Shown piece after piece: positions 1 through 11,751 of a DNA stretch of 64,000 nucleotides. The notes beneath the pieces were generated by a model. It made no database searches. It had not been told where the DNA came from and was given only the letters and a program-made list of their open reading frames with translations. The number at the start of each line of letters is the position of its first letter. Within the stretch, counting starts at the first letter, position 1. The stretch is from Phytophthora colocasiae (Eukaryota > Oomycota > Peronosporomycetes > Peronosporales > Peronosporaceae): the NCBI GenBank assembly GCA_018806915.1, contig JAGKQI010000098.1:3720001-3784000 (forward strand). Reading direction: 5' to 3'. The translations under genes were made by a program, and so were the position numbers.

Positions 1-147
1 AAGAAGACGGTAGCGCTCAACCTGGTCAAGTCCATCCAACCGCGCCATGAATACATCGTGTTCTTGGCGACTCTGCCGGTGTGGAGGGCATTTTCACTTT
101 TGGTCTTTGTGGCGTTTTCTCGAATGAGGGAGGATTTTCAGCCACCA
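1..147 (-). pseudogene. 5' end of nuclease-like gene, cut by window edge
   Basis: Same sequence as the start of the minus-strand frame at 9406. It encodes the first ~49 residues of a lysine-, proline- and glutamate-rich protein and then leaves the window. A few bases are missing near 88-92 relative to the 9406 copy, which breaks the frame. The start codon is uncertain: the open frame here has a GTG and no ATG, and runs upstream to a stop in the leader. Confidence 0.5.
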
Positions 148-309
148 GTTCACCTGAACATCCAGTCTTTCCCGCAGTCCATTTTTGTAATTTTTGCTAG
201 TTTTTTGTAAATATTTTTACCTGCACCTGTGCATTTCAGGGATAAAAAGACGATGTGAACTTTTTCATAACATGTTGTCATATACAACATATGAGTGCGG
301 GGGGGGGTT
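148..309. other. AT-rich leader between nuclease-like gene and Gypsy relic
   Basis: About 160 bp present in all three units (also near 3548-3707 and 9407-9570). T-rich, with an AACATGTTGT motif near 270 and a G run near 299-307 that differs in length between units. It lies upstream of the minus-strand gene, so it may be its promoter or an intron end. No gene seen in it. Confidence 0.4.
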
Positions 310-2382
310 AAGAAGAACGGCGTTGACATCAGGCTTTGCATTGATTACCGCCTGGTAAACAGTTTGACGAGGTTGATGGTCTATCCTATGCCTCTCATCA
401 ATGATCTACTGGAGGATCTCGACGCTGTGTTGTGGTACTGTTCTCTCGATATGGCTAGTGGGTTTTGGGTTGTGTCTATGGCTGATCGTGCACGGGCCAT
501 CTCGGCATAAATCACCCCGTTTGGATTGAAACGAACGGTGAACAGTCCGTACTTGGACGAAGATCGTATATTGATGACATCTTAGTGACCGCTAGATCCT
601 GGGATCACCTGTGTGAACGAGTGCGTCTGCTGCTGGAGGCTTGTAATAAGTGGAACTTGTCGATTAGCGTGACCAAGAGTTTTTGGGGCCTGAAGAAGGT
701 CGATTACTTAGGACACCGAGTGTCTAGCGAGGGACTAGAGGCGCACCCGAAGAACCGAGAAGGGCTGGTGGATCTTGCGTTCCCGAGATCACTGTGGGCT
801 ATGCAATCTTTCCTGGGTAGCCTAAATTACTACGCTCGATTCATTGAGGATATGGCGGTCTACGCGTCGGTACTCTACGAGCTGAGAGAGGTCGACTTCG
901 CGGAGTTGAGATCCAGCCGCAAGACGCTGCAGCCAACCGACTCCGTAATCAAGGATCCCAAGGATCCGTCGAGTCCACGAGATCCGGATGAGAAGTGGAG
1001 CGGCTCTGAAGAGGAAGATCGCTATGACTCCTACGCTTCGGCATTTCGATCCCGACAGGCAACCAGTGATGATTGTCTACGCCAGTGAATGGGCCATTTC
1101 AGCTTCCCTGACGCAGGATCACGACGGAATCTACATGCCGATAACGTTCGTTAGTTAGCAGATCCCTGAAGCCGAACGAAGTGAACTATGGGATCGTAGA
1201 GAAGGAAGTGCTGGCCCTGCTAAGGATCCTAGATCTCGGATATTCCGTGTTGGTTGGACGACAGATCAGGATCCTGACCAGGCACTCTACGCTCGGGTGG
1301 TTGTTCCGTTCTACTGGGCTACAAGGAAGATTGGGCCAATGGGCAGCGCTGTTATCACCTTGGAGATCACGAAGTGTACTAAGGGGGAAGACGAGATCCT
1401 CGGATCCCTCGCCGCAAGTATCACCGCGATATCCGAGGTGGATCAAGCTTTAGTGAACATTACCCCGAGGAAGGAGCCGCGCCGAGGGATCCAGATGACA
1501 GTACCGACCGTAGGCCAGATGAAGGGTTGTGGGTGGTTAGTTTCGACGGATCCGCCAGAGTGAAACGCGGCGGAGGATCCTTCAGTCGATCGTTTGGAAG
1601 TTGCCTAAATGGACGGTGGTCAAGGCAGCATCTCGGTACGCAGAGAACCTGACGGTCGACGAAGCGGAGTACAACGGACTTTATTATGTTTCGAGTTGCT
1701 CAGGATCTGACCAAAGGGCGACTCATTATCTGTGAGCAGCTGACGGATCTGACTGAGGCCGAAGCCAAGACGTGCCGTCTACTGGCAGACAACTTCGAGG
1801 TGGACGAGGATGAGTTGTTGTTAATTGTTGTTGTTAATTGTTGTTCTATTGCGCACTGTCACGTAGGGCCGAAGCTGATCGAATTGTTACGACTGGTTAT
1901 AACGGAGACGCTCCAGGCAGACCTGTTGCACCACTATTATAACAGTTTAAAAGGAGGACATCAAGGGATCGGCCGTACGTACCAGAGGATCAAGGATCAC
2001 TTCTACTGGAGAGGGCTTTTCAAGTCTGTACAGCATTTCGTCGGAGAATGTGTGGATTGCGAAACAGGCAAGGGGCGACCCACCATTCGTGGTGAGTCGC
2101 CAGGCAACATTCAAGCCACCTACCCGTTTCAAGTGATCGCCATGGATCACATACCCTCGCTACCAAGATCCGAGAAAGGGAACACCGAACTTCTGGTATG
2201 GGTGGATCTAGATCCGAGAAAGGGAACACCGAACTTCTGGTATGGGTGGATCTCTTCGTTGTGATCGTCAATGCTAATAACTCGCGAACGGCCTAGGCCA
2301 TTGCGGTATCCTATGCGATCCGCGTGTTTCGTCGGTTTGGCGCCAGCCAGGTGATCCGACACGACCGAAAACTCGGCTTCAT
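310..2382 (+). pseudogene. G1-family Gypsy pol relic, copy 1 (RT, RNase H, integrase pieces)
   Basis: Fragments in order match the pol of the 14-kb G1 element at 27829-41832. RT palm is at 310-510 (KKNGVDIRLCIDYRLVN), with an internal deletion before the second RT piece at 585-1088. The first RNase H-like domain is at ~1060-1450 and the second, archaeal-type RNase H at ~1540-1690 (VSFDGS, EAEYNG). The integrase zinc finger and the start of the core are at 1870-2270 (YQRIKDHFYWRG, HFVGECVDCETGKGRPT). Many stops and frame changes; no LTR. The relic stops abruptly at ~2382, inside the integrase core just after the HDR motif, where the nuclease-like gene begins on the other strand. Not functional. 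Confidence 0.85.
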
Positions 2383-3547
2383 CCGTCAACAAACTCAGTG
2401 AATAACAGTTGAGAGGTGCCTTGATGCTGCAAGTCACAAGTTGACCAACCGCTTGAGGAACATGAGCCTTCTCGACTTCTTCTTGAGTTCAATCACCACA
2501 CAGACCCCAGCCAGTGTTATAAGCGGATTCATCCTTCGTCCTTTGATAAGCAGTACGTCCGCAGTACCGCTCATTCGGAATGGAAGTCTTGGGTCCGCAA
2601 TTGTCAGAACCCCCTTATCGTTTCCAATATCAGCCAACACGAAGTTTCCTCCATTCATCAGCGTCGCAAGATGTTGCTGTAAGTACGCCATATACCCAGT
2701 TCTCTGGCTCTGCCCATCAAAAAGCGACGGAGAACATGACGATCGACACTAACGTGCCCTCAGCGAAAGCAGCCGTGATGTTGTTTGGCACAAGGGCATC
2801 GAGCTGCAGTTGGAGGACATCAGTGAGCAGCGCTCCATCCGCACGTTCGTACGTGCTGTTGACGTCACTCTGCAGGAACAGAGCCGCCGCCTTCTTGTAG
2901 CTCTCGTATCGTTCGCTATTGCTACTGTTCAGACTGGTCACTTCAGCCAGATCCTCATGCTCCTCACAGATGAGGCTTCCTCCATAACATAGTAGTAACC
3001 TGGTGTTTCCCACATTGAAGAGCGACGAAAGCTGCCGACTCGTTCACCCCTTCCTCGTCAGTATCAAATGTCGAGCGAAATAGAACCACATTGTAGCTCT
3101 TTTGATGACAATCGCGCTTCATGAGTGCGCTGGTAGTAGCGCTTCTGCGCTGCATTAACGCGCTCCTTGTTAGCTTGGCATTGCTCAGGTGAGTACAATT
3201 CTTCATTTTAAGAATTTACGCATCGATCTTCCATTGCTTTCCTCACCATCCTGAGCAGCTGCTCGAGCTGCGGCATACGACGCCTCGTTACACGTTGGAG
3301 GCTTGCGGGTGGAGGAGCGTTTAGTCGTGCGTGCAGGCGCCACGTTGTCTCTGAAGTCCGCGTCTTCTTCGCACTCCTCACCCAAGTAGGCCTTGTGCTC
3401 CTGAAGAAGACGGTAGCGCTCAACCTGGTCAAGTCCATCCAACCGCGCCATGAATACATCGTGTTCTTGGCGAGTCTGCCGTGGAGGGGGCATTTTCACT
3501 TTTGGTCTTTGTGGCGTTTTCTCGAATGAGGGAGGATTTTCAGCCAC
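2383..3547 (-). pseudogene. Decayed PD-(D/E)XK nuclease-like gene (Crinkler-like C-terminus), copy A
   Basis: Read on the minus strand, a basic/acidic N-terminal part (3547-3203, MARLDGLDQVERYRLLQEH) is followed by frame-shifted pieces at 3206-2964 and 3013-2717, then a segment at 2691-2434 with [10 protein letters not shown] and, about 20 residues on, VVIELKKK. The spacing of the GTAD aspartate and the ExK resembles the PD-(D/E)XK nuclease core. A further piece ([18 protein letters not shown]) looks like the helix and strand after that core and is cut at ~2383 by the Gypsy relic. Nuclease domains of this superfamily occur at the C-termini of oomycete Crinkler effectors; that link is my inference. 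No LFLAK-type N-terminus is visible. Compared with copy B it has lost the lysine-rich coiled region after residue ~112. Several stops; dead. Confidence 0.45.
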
Positions 3548-3707
3548 CAGTTCACCTGAACATCCAGTCTTTCCCGCAGTCCATTTTTGTAATTTTTGCT
3601 AGTTTTTTGTAAATATTTTTACCGACACCTGTGCATTTCATGGATAAAAAGACGATGCGAACTTTTTCATAACATGTTGTCATATACAACATATGAGTGC
3701 GGGGGTT

Positions 3708-5736
3708 AAGAAGAACGGCGTTGACATCAGGCTTTGCATTGATTACCGCCTGGTAAACAGTTTGACGAGGTTGATGGTCTATCCTATGCCTCTCATCAAT
3801 GATCTACTGGAGGATCTCGACGCTGTGTTGTGGTACTGTTCTCTCGATATGGCTAGTGGGTTTTGGGTTGTGTCTATGGCTGATCGTGCACGGGCCATCT
3901 CGGCATAAATCACCCTGTTTGGATTGAAACGAACGGTGAACAGTCCGTACTTGGACGAAGATCGTATATTGATGACATCTTAGTGACCGCTAGATCCTGG
4001 GATCACCTGTGTGAACGAGTGCGTCTGCTGCTGGAGGCTTGTAATAAGTGGAACTTGTCGATTAGCGTGACCAAGAGTTTTTGGGGCCTGAAGAAGGTCG
4101 ATTACTTAGGACACCGAGTGTCTAGCGAGGGACTAGAGGCGCATCCGAAGGACCGAGAAGGGCTGGTGGATCTTGCGTTCCCGAGATCACTGTGGGCTAT
4201 GCAATCTTTCCTGGGTAGCCTAAATTACTACGCTCGATTCATTGAGGATATGGCGGTCTACGCGTCGGTACTCTACGAGCTGAGAGAGGTCGACTTCGCG
4301 GAGTTGAGATCCAGCCGCAAGACGCTGCAGCCAACCGACTCCGTAATCAAGGATCCCAAGGATCCGTCGAGTCCACGAGATCCGGATGAGAAGTGGAGCG
4401 GCTCTGAAGAGGAAGATCGCTATGACTCCTACGCTTCGGCATTTCGATCCCGACAGGCAACCAGTGATGATTGTCTACGCCAGTGAATGGGCCATTTCAG
4501 CTTCCTGACGCAGGATCACGACGGAATCTACATGCCGATAACGTTCGTTAGTTAGCAGATCCCTGAAGCCGAACGAAGTGAACTATGGGATCGTAGAGAA
4601 GGAAGTGCTGGCCCTGCTAAGGATCCTAGATCTCGGATATTCCGTGTTGGTTGGACGACAGATCAGGATCCTGACCAGGCACTCTACGCTCGGGTGGTTG
4701 TTCCGTTCTACTGGGCTACAAGGAAGATTGGGCCAATGGGCAGCGCTGTTATCACCTTGGAGATCACGAAGTGTACTAAGGGGGAAGACGAGATCCTCGG
4801 ATCCCTCGCCGCAAGTATCACCGCGATATCCGAGGTGGATCAAGCTTTAGTGAACATTACCCCGAGGAAGGAGCCGCGCCGAGGGATCCAGATGACAGTA
4901 CCGACCGTAGGCCAGATGAAGGGTTGTGGGTGGTTAGTTTCGACGGATCCGCCAGAGTGAAACGCGGCGGAGGATCCTTCAGTCGATCGTTTGGAAGTTG
5001 CCTAAATGGACGGTGGTCAAGGCAGCATCTCGGTACGCAGAGAACCTGACGGTCGACGAAGCGGAGTACAACGGACTTTATTATGTTTCGAGTTGCTCAA
5101 GGATCTGACCAAAGGGCGACTCATTATCTGTGAGCAGCTGACGGATCTGACTGAGGCCGAAGCCAAGACGTGCCGTCTACTGGCAGACAACTTCGAGGTG
5201 GACGAGGATGAGTTGTTGTTAATTGTTGTTGTTAATTGTTGTTCTATTGCGCACTGTCACGTAGGGCCGAAGCTGATCGAATTGTTACGACTGGTTATAA
5301 CGGAGACGCTCCAGGCAGACCTGTTGCACCACTATTATAACAGTTTAAAAGGAGGACATCAAGGGATCGGCCGTACGTACCAGAGGATCAAGGATCACTT
5401 CTACTGGAGAGGGCTTTTCAAGTCTGTACAGCATTTCGTCGGAGAATGTGTGGATTGCGAAACAGGCAAGGGGCGACCCACCATTCGTGGTGAGTCGCCA
5501 GGCAACATTCAAGCCACCTACCCGTTTCAAGTGATCGCCATGGATCACATACCCTCGCTACCAAGATCCGAGAAAGGGAACACCGAACTTCTGGTATGGG
5601 TGGATCTCTTCGTTGTGATCGTCAATGCTAATAACTCGCGAACGGCCTAGGCCATTGCGGTATCCTATGCGATCTGCGTGTTTCGTCGGTTTGGCGCCAG
5701 CCAGGTGATCCGACACGACCGAGAACTCGGCTTCAT
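3708..5736 (+). pseudogene. G1-family Gypsy pol relic, copy 2
   Basis: Near-identical to the relic at 310-2382: RT pieces at 3708-3908 and 3983-4486, RNase H pieces at 4578-5090, and the integrase zinc finger at ~5270-5480 in a longer open frame (5006-5650). It lacks the ~45-bp tandem duplication of copy 1 and ends at the same junction with the nuclease-like gene (~5736). So the junction existed before the units were duplicated. Confidence 0.85.
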
Positions 5737-6326
5737 CCGTCAACAAACTCAGTGAATAACAGTTGAGAGGTGCCTTGATGCTGCAAGTCACAAGTTGACC
5801 AACCGCTTGAGGAACATGAGCCTTCTCGACTTCTTCTTGAGTTCAATCACCACACAGACCCCAGCCAGTGTTATAAGCGGATTCATCCTTCGTCCTTTGA
5901 TAAGCAGTACGTCCGCAGTACCGCTCATTCGGAATGGAAGTCTTGGGTCCGCAATTGTCAGAACCCCCTTATCGTTTCCAATATCAGCCAACACGAAGTT
6001 TCCTCCATTCATCAGCGTCGCAAGATGTTGCTGTAAGTACGCCATATACCCAGTTCTCTGGCTCTGCCCATCAAAAAGCGACGGAGAACATGACGATCGA
6101 CACTAACGTGCCCTCAGCGAAAGCAGCCGTGATGTTGTTTGGCACAAGGGCATCGAGCTGCAGTTGGAGGGCATCAGTGAGCAGCGCTCCATCCGCACGT
6201 TCGTACGTGCTGTTGACGTCACTCTGCAGGAACAGAGCCGCCGCCTTCTTGTAGCTCTCGTATCGTTCGCTAGTGCTACTGTACAGACTGTAGCTCTTTT
6301 GATGACAATCGCTTCGCGAGTGCCCT

Positions 6327-8560
6327 ACGCCAGTACATCGGCTGAGTCGAGTCACCATCATCATCGTCTTCAGATTTGGCTTCTTGATGGTCGGAGTCTG
6401 GAGCGCTTGCTTCTTCTAATCCAGCACTGCGACGCGGTCGACGAACATGTTCACGATCCTTGGTGTTAGAACGAGCCTTGCGTTTCCTCGCCTGCTTGAA
6501 TTCACGCGTTCTATGGTCGTTCGAAATCTCGAGGTCTTCAAGGATATCCGCAGCATCTTCGACATCTTCATCATCAACAACAGCATTGGCGTCGTCGAAG
6601 GTCGATTCGTCGAAAGTGACATCGCGAGAAATCACTACCTGGCCCGCCTCGATGTCTTAATCGCGATACGCCTTCGAACGCTCTTCATAGCCCATGAAAA
6701 TTCCTTCACGAGCCTTGGGGTACCACTGAGTCGCTTCTCCTTCGGCGTCAGTTGTACCCGAAAACGCGCATGTGCTTCACGTTGGGCTTCCTCTTGTACA
6801 CAATCTCAAACGGCGTCTTCCCTGGGACCTTGGGCGGCAGTCGATTCTTGATGTAAATTGCCGTCATCGCCGCTTCCGCCCAAAACGTCTTGTCCAAACG
6901 TGTGAAGTGAAGGCTGCGCCCGATAGTCACAATCGTCCGGTTGGCGCGTTCCGCAGTAGCATTCGTCTGATGCGCATATCGAACCGTCGGCTGGACTTCA
7001 ATGTCATGATTGTCGTAAAAGGCCTCTTCGTCAGTGATCAGCAGTAGATACTTGCTGCCACCAAGCGACTCTTTCTCCATGGCGCCACAAAGGTCGAAGT
7101 GCAGGAACTCGAATGGCTTGTACTTGGGCTTGTCCGGGTTACTCGGAAAGGGTTTTGGACCATCTTACCTACCGCGGCATCCGCTTGAGTTCTTCGACGA
7201 GGTCGGCATTTTCGCGCCCGTCACCATACCGCTCGAAACCATCTTCCGTAGCACGTCGTTCGGAGCATGACCCATCCGCGCATGAAGATCGACACTGTTG
7301 ATCGAGGCCGTAGTCGTCGAATTGGCAGAACCCTTGGGTACTCGTAGCCAGTAGAGTCCGTCGATCAGGTCCGCGGAAGCAACGATCTTCTTCGACGACT
7401 TGCGCGCAATGTGCATCTCGGAGCCGTCAAACACCACCTTGAAGGCTCCACCTCGGTTGATCTGAGGCACAGACAGCAGGTTCTTGTTCATACTCGGCAC
7501 GTAGAGAGCATCTTCGATTCGGACGTCGCGCACACTCCGGTTGGGCAGAATCACTTGTTGCACAACGGTACCAACTCCCAAAATCTTGGTTTGACCGTTG
7601 GCAACTGTGAGTTCGCCTTCGTCGCGCAAGTTGATGTCGATGAACTTGGACTTGTCGTTGCAGATGTGGTGGGTTGCACCACTGTCGATCGCCCATGAGC
7701 CTTGAAATTTCTTGCCCGACGACACTCCACACGCTGTCGACATGGAAACCGCGAACGCGATGTAGTCGTCATCGTCGTCGCACCACTCAACGTTGCTGGC
7801 ACCGCGACCACCTCGGCCGCGTCGTGCTCCTCGATTTTCTTCTTTCTGCTTGGTCCAGCACTTGTCGATCAGGTGCCCCAATTTTCCGCAGTAGTCACAC
7901 CGGCGAGTTTGACGCTCGGCGTTGAAGGCCTTCGCTGTTTCCTCGATTTTCACCGCCGCAGTCTTCTCGCCTTGTCGCTTGATATGCTCATTCGTGAGCA
8001 CCTTCACCACATCTTGCGTCCGCAGCTCTGCATTGCTCATCTCCATGATGAGCACGACGTTCTCGTAGCTCTTGGGCAGACTGCGCAGCAAGCAGATCGC
8101 CACATCCTCGTCCTCCATCTTGGCGTCGATACTGCTAAGCTTCGCGCTGATGTTGAGGACCTCGTTGCAATGATGAAGGATGTTTCCGCCTTCTGCCATC
8201 TCCATGCTGGAAGAGCTGACGCTTGAGATATATCCGTCCAGCCTTCTGCGATCCACCGTAAGGTGTACGCAAGCGCGCCCACGCGACCCAGGCTTCCTCG
8301 TAGTCGTCGACAACATGATGGTAGTCCGCGTCCATGTGGAGGAGCATCAGACCGAAGGCGACGTTACTCGACTTGACATACTCGTCCTTGGCCCTGGAGT
8401 CCGTGAACGTAGGCGTCGTCTCGCGGTTCACCACATTCCACACCGACTTGGTCAGGAACACGCCACGCATGTAACAGTTCCACGTGGCGTAGTTCTCGCC
8501 GTTGAACTTGTCGATGGAGATCTTGGTATCTTGGACAGATGACATGGTACTTGGGCTCAT
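6327..8560 (-). pseudogene. Copia gag-pol fragment (degenerate)
   Basis: The minus frame starts with ATG at 8560, overlapping the primer binding site as in the intact copy. Pieces: Gag N-terminus 8560-8135, Gag to integrase zinc finger 8316-7165 ([15 protein letters not shown] knuckle, [12 protein letters not shown] protease site, [14 protein letters not shown]), integrase core and linker 7080-6748 and 6635-6327. Frameshifts separate all of them. Truncated before RT, so it cannot be autonomous. Confidence 0.85.
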
Positions 8561-8564
8561 AACC
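8553..8564 (-). promoter_or_regulatory. Copia primer binding site (half-tRNA type)
   Basis: Minus-strand GGTTATGAGCCC directly follows the LTR end. It is complementary to a CTCATAACC anticodon loop, as expected for initiator tRNA-Met cut in its anticodon region, the priming mode known for Drosophila copia. Confidence 0.7.
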
Positions 8565-8847
8565 TGAAGAAGGTCGTGGTAGAGGTTGTCTTGCGAGGAG
8601 AGGACTGCCGATCCTTTGAGGCGAGGAGGCCGAGGCGAGGGAAGTCACTTGAGGGGTAGAATGGAAATTCAGAAGTGATTGATTGATACGAGCTTACACT
8701 GTCTTCTCTACCTATCCTGCATCCAATCATTTGGTGTATCCAATCACCAACACTCTGTACTCGTCCAATCATCCTACTCGTCTAATCATCGGTGGCGTAA
8801 ACATCTTACCGTAATTATTGCGGAATCGTATTGGATCACCTGCAACA
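8565..8847 (-). repeat. 5' LTR of minus-strand Copia
   Basis: 283 bp. On the minus strand it begins TGTTGCAGGTGATCC and ends ...CTTCTTCA. Several substitutions relative to the four array LTRs, so an older insertion. Confidence 0.9.
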
Positions 8848-10697
8848 GAGTTTCCTCTTGCTCTTTTGCGTACGAGATCGTCAAGAGCTTGATGACGAGC
8901 AACTGCCTTCCTTCCCGCTCCTTGGATTTTGAGCGGAGCGTTGCCTCAGCTTCCACGCGAGCCACAGCTCTGGCCTCCTTCGCTGCCTTTTCCTCCCGTG
9001 CAATCGCTGTTAACTGCTTCTTCGTAACTTTCCTTGTTGCTGTGCCAGGCTTCCGTTGCACCTTCGTAGCCCGTTTCTTCGATCTTCCATTGCTTTCCTC
9101 ACCATCCTGAGCAGCTGCTCGAGCTGCGGCATACGACGCCTCGTTACCCGTTGGAGGCTTGCGGGTGGAGGAGCGTTTAGTCGTGCGTGCAGGCGCCACG
9201 TTGTCTCTGAAGTCCGCGTCTTCTTCGCACTCCTCACCCAAGTAGGCCTTGTGCTCCTGAAGAAGACGGTAGCGCTCAACCTGGTCAAGTCCATCCAACC
9301 GCGCCATGAATACATCGTGTTCTTGGCGACTCTGCCGGTGTGGAGGGGGCATTTTCACTTTTGGTCTTTGTGGCGTTTTCTCGAATGAGGGAGGATTTTC
9401 AGCCACCAGTTCACCTGAACATCCAGTCTTTCCCGCAGTCCATTTTTGTAATTTTTGCTAGTTTTTTGTAAATATTTTTACCTGCACCTGTGCATTTCAG
9501 GGATAAAAAGACGATGTGAACTTTTTCATAACATGTTGTCATATACAACATATGAGTGCGGGGGGGGGTTAAGAAGAACGGCGTTGACATCAGGCTTTGC
9601 ATTGATTACCGCCTGGTAAACAGTTTGACGAGGTTGATGGTCTATCCTATGCCTCTCATCAATGATCTACTGGAGGATCTCGACGCTGTGTTGTGGTACT
9701 GTTCTCTCGATATGGCTAGTGGGTTTTGGGTTGTGTCTATGGCTGATCGTGCACGGGCCATCTCGGCATAAATCACCCCGTTTGGATTGAAACGAACGGT
9801 GAACAGTCCGTACTTGGACGAAGATCGTATATTGATGACATCTTAGTGACCGCTAGATCCTGGGATCACCTGTGTGAACGAGTGCGTCTGCTGCTGGAGG
9901 CTTGTAATAAGTGGAACTTGTCGATTAGCGTGACCAAGAGTTTTGGGGCCTGAAGAAGGTCGATTACTTAGGACACCGAGTGTCTAGCGAGGGACTAGAG
10001 GCGCACCCGAAGAACCGAGAAGGGCTGGTGGATCTTGCGTTCCCGAGATCACTGTGGGCTATGCAATCTTTCCTGGGTAGCCTAAATTACTACGCTCGAT
10101 TCATTGAGGATATGGCGGTCTACGCGTCGGTACTCTACGAGCTGAGAGAGGTCGACTTCGCGGAGTTGAGATCCAGCCGCAAGACGCTGCAGCCAACCGA
10201 CTCCGTAATCAAGGATCCCAAGGATCCGTCGAGTCCACGAGATCCGGATGAGAAGTGGAGCGGCTCTGAAGAGGAAGATCGCTATGACTCCTACGCTTCG
10301 GCATTTCGATCCCGACAGGCAACCAGTGATGATTGTCTACGCCAGTGAATGGGCCATTTCAGCTTCCCTGACGCAGGATCACGACGGAATCTACATGCCG
10401 ATAACGTTCGTTAGTTAGCAGATCCCTGAAGCCGAACGAAGTGAACTATGGGATCGTAGAGAAGGAAGTGCTGGCCCTGCTAAGGATCCTAGATCTCGGA
10501 TATTCCGTGTTGGTTGGACGACAGATCAGGATCCTGACCAGGCACTCTACGCTCGGGTGGTTGTTCCGTTCTACTGGGCTACAAGGAAGATTGGGCCAAT
10601 GGGCAGCGCTGTTATCACCTTGGAGATCACGAAGTGTACTAAGGGGGAAGACGAGATCCTCGGATCCCTCGCCGCAAGTATCACCGCGATATCCGAG

Positions 10698-10895
10698 CAA
10701 CTCGAAACATAATAAAGTCCGTTGTACTCCGCTTCGTCGACCGTCAGGTTCTCTGCGTACCGAGATGCTGCCTTGACCACCGTCCATTTAGGCAACTTCC
10801 AAATGATCGACTGAAGGATCCTCCGCCGCGTTTCACTCACGGATCCGTCGAAACTAACCACCCACAACCCTTCATCTGGCCTACGGTCGGTACTG
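10698..10895 (-). repeat. Inverted 198-bp segment in relic copy 3
   Basis: Reverse complement of the second RNase H stretch that reads forward at ~1515-1700 in unit 1. Flanks are in normal orientation and the junctions are sharp. Part of the original sequence between the breakpoints is lost. Confidence 0.85.
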
Positions 10896-10999
10896 GACCA
10901 AATGGCGACTCATTACCTGTGAGCAGCTGACGGATCTGACTGAGGCCGAAGCCAAGACGTGCCGTCTACTGGCAGACAACTTCGAGGTGGACGAGGATG

Positions 11000-11114
11000 C
11001 GGAGTCGGTTGGCTGCAGCGTCTTGTGGCTGGATCTCAACTCCGCGAAGTCGACCTCTCTCAGCTCGTAGAGTACCGACGCGTAGACCGCCATATCCTCA
11101 ATGAATCGAGCGTA
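11000..11114 (-). repeat. Inverted duplicate of RT segment
   Basis: Reverse complement of ~10090-10205, which is also still present in forward orientation, so this is an inverted duplication. It is followed by ~110 bp (11115-11225) with no match elsewhere in the window. Confidence 0.8.
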
Positions 11115-11452
11115 CCGGAAACAGGTGATAGTCTGTACCGGCGATCTCCAAGCGAATTGCGTACTCTTTTCTCATTTCAGCCCAAGGTTCATGCCGAGCA
11201 ACAAACAATCAATAACCCCCAAAGTTGTTGTTAATTGTTGTTGTTAATTGTTGTTCTATTGCGCACTGTCACGAAGGGCCGAAGCTGATCGAGATAGATT
11301 GTTACGACTGGTTTTTCCGGAGACGCTCCAGGCAGACCTGTTGCACCACAGTTTAGAAGGACCAGAGGATCAAGGATCACTTCTACTGGAGAGGGCTTTT
11401 CAAGTCTGTACAGCATTTCGTCGAAGAATGTGTGGATTGCGAAACAGGCAAG

Positions 11453-11457
11453 GGGCG
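11453..11457. repeat. Target site duplication of the Copia array (left)
   Basis: GGGCG, repeated at 24633-24637. The uninterrupted relics read AAGGGGCGACCCACC here. Confidence 0.9.
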
Positions 11458-11739
11458 TGTTGCAGGTGATCCAATACGATCCCGCAATGATTACGGTAAG
11501 ATGTTTACGCCACCGATGATTAGACGAGTAGGATGATTGGACGAGTACAGAATGTTGGTGATTGGATGCACCAAATGATTGGATGCAGACCAGGTAGAGA
11601 AAACAGTGTAAGCTCATATCAATCAATCACTTCTGAATTTCCATTCTACCCCTCAAGTGACTTCCCTCGCCTCGGCCTCCTCGCCCCAAGCTTCGGCAGT
11701 CCTCCCCTCGCAAGACAACCTCTACCACGACCTTCTTCA
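11458..11739 (+). repeat. Copia LTR 1
   Basis: 282 bp, TGTTGCAGG...CTTCTTCA, TG/CA ends. Followed at once by the primer binding site. Confidence 0.95.
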
Positions 11740-11751
11740 GGTTATGAGCCC
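11740..11751 (+). promoter_or_regulatory. Primer binding site, copy 1
   Basis: GGTTATGAGCCC abutting the LTR. Complementary to the anticodon arm of initiator tRNA-Met (CTCATAACC). Confidence 0.75.

Larger units (their letters stand above)
1..3403. repeat. Segmental repeat unit 1
   Basis: First of three head-to-tail units. Base 1 aligns with 3404 and with 9260, and the match runs on for kilobases. Each unit holds the 5' end of a minus-strand nuclease-like gene, an AT-rich leader, a plus-strand G1-type Gypsy relic, and the 3' part of the next nuclease-like gene. Identity to unit 2 looks very high by eye, with small indels such as a 9-G versus 5-G run near 300 and 3701. Near 2168-2258 a ~45-bp piece of the relic is duplicated in tandem in this unit only. 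Confidence 0.9.
6327..8847 (-). mobile_element. Truncated Ty1/Copia element, minus strand (5' part only)
   Basis: Same family as the array at 11458-24632 but more diverged. It keeps its 5' LTR (8565-8847), primer binding site, gag, protease and integrase, and ends at ~6327 in the acidic linker before RT. RT, RNase H and the 3' LTR are missing. An internal deletion near 7030-7045 removes part of the integrase core. The right flank is the coding sequence of the nuclease-like gene; because the left end is broken no target duplication can be read. Confidence 0.88.
3404..9259. repeat. Segmental repeat unit 2 (contains a truncated Copia)
   Basis: Second head-to-tail unit. 3404-6290 follows unit 1 nearly base for base, then a minus-strand Copia fragment (6327-8847) sits inside the nuclease-like gene, and 8848-9259 carries that gene's N-terminal part up to the next repeat of the unit-start sequence. 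Confidence 0.85.
5737..9406 (-). pseudogene. Decayed nuclease-like gene, copy B, split by Copia fragment
   Basis: The N-terminal part is open from 9406 to 8848 on the minus strand: ~185 residues, rich in K, R and E, with a likely coiled segment (KKQLTAIAREEKAAKEARAV) that copy A lacks. The frame then runs into the Copia LTR at 8847. Beyond the Copia fragment the C-terminal half continues at ~6326-5737 with SERYESYKKAAALFLQSD and the GTADVLLI / VVIELKKK nuclease-like signature (6045-5788). The true start is unclear because the 5' frame has no ATG before an internal Met. Role unknown; Crinkler-like identity is an inference. Confidence 0.45.
9260..11457. repeat. Segmental repeat unit 3 (5' part)
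   Basis: Third unit. It repeats the start of units 1 and 2 from 9260, is interrupted by the Copia array after 11457 and resumes at 24633. It carries inverted pieces absent from the other units. Confidence 0.85.
9571..11457 (+). pseudogene. G1-family Gypsy pol relic, copy 3 (rearranged, 5' portion)
   Basis: RT pieces at 9571-9771 and ~9860-10348, first RNase H at ~10320-10690, then an inverted second RNase H (10698-10895), further fragments, and the integrase zinc finger at ~11310-11457 (ending ...CVDCETGKG). A one-base loss in a T run near 9941 breaks the RT frame found in copies 1 and 2. The coding order continues across the Copia array at 24633. Confidence 0.85.

Noticed and set aside
2168..2258. 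~45-bp tandem duplication in relic copy 1 as a functional element
   Set aside because: Absent from unit 2 and within a dead pol fragment; a local slippage event.
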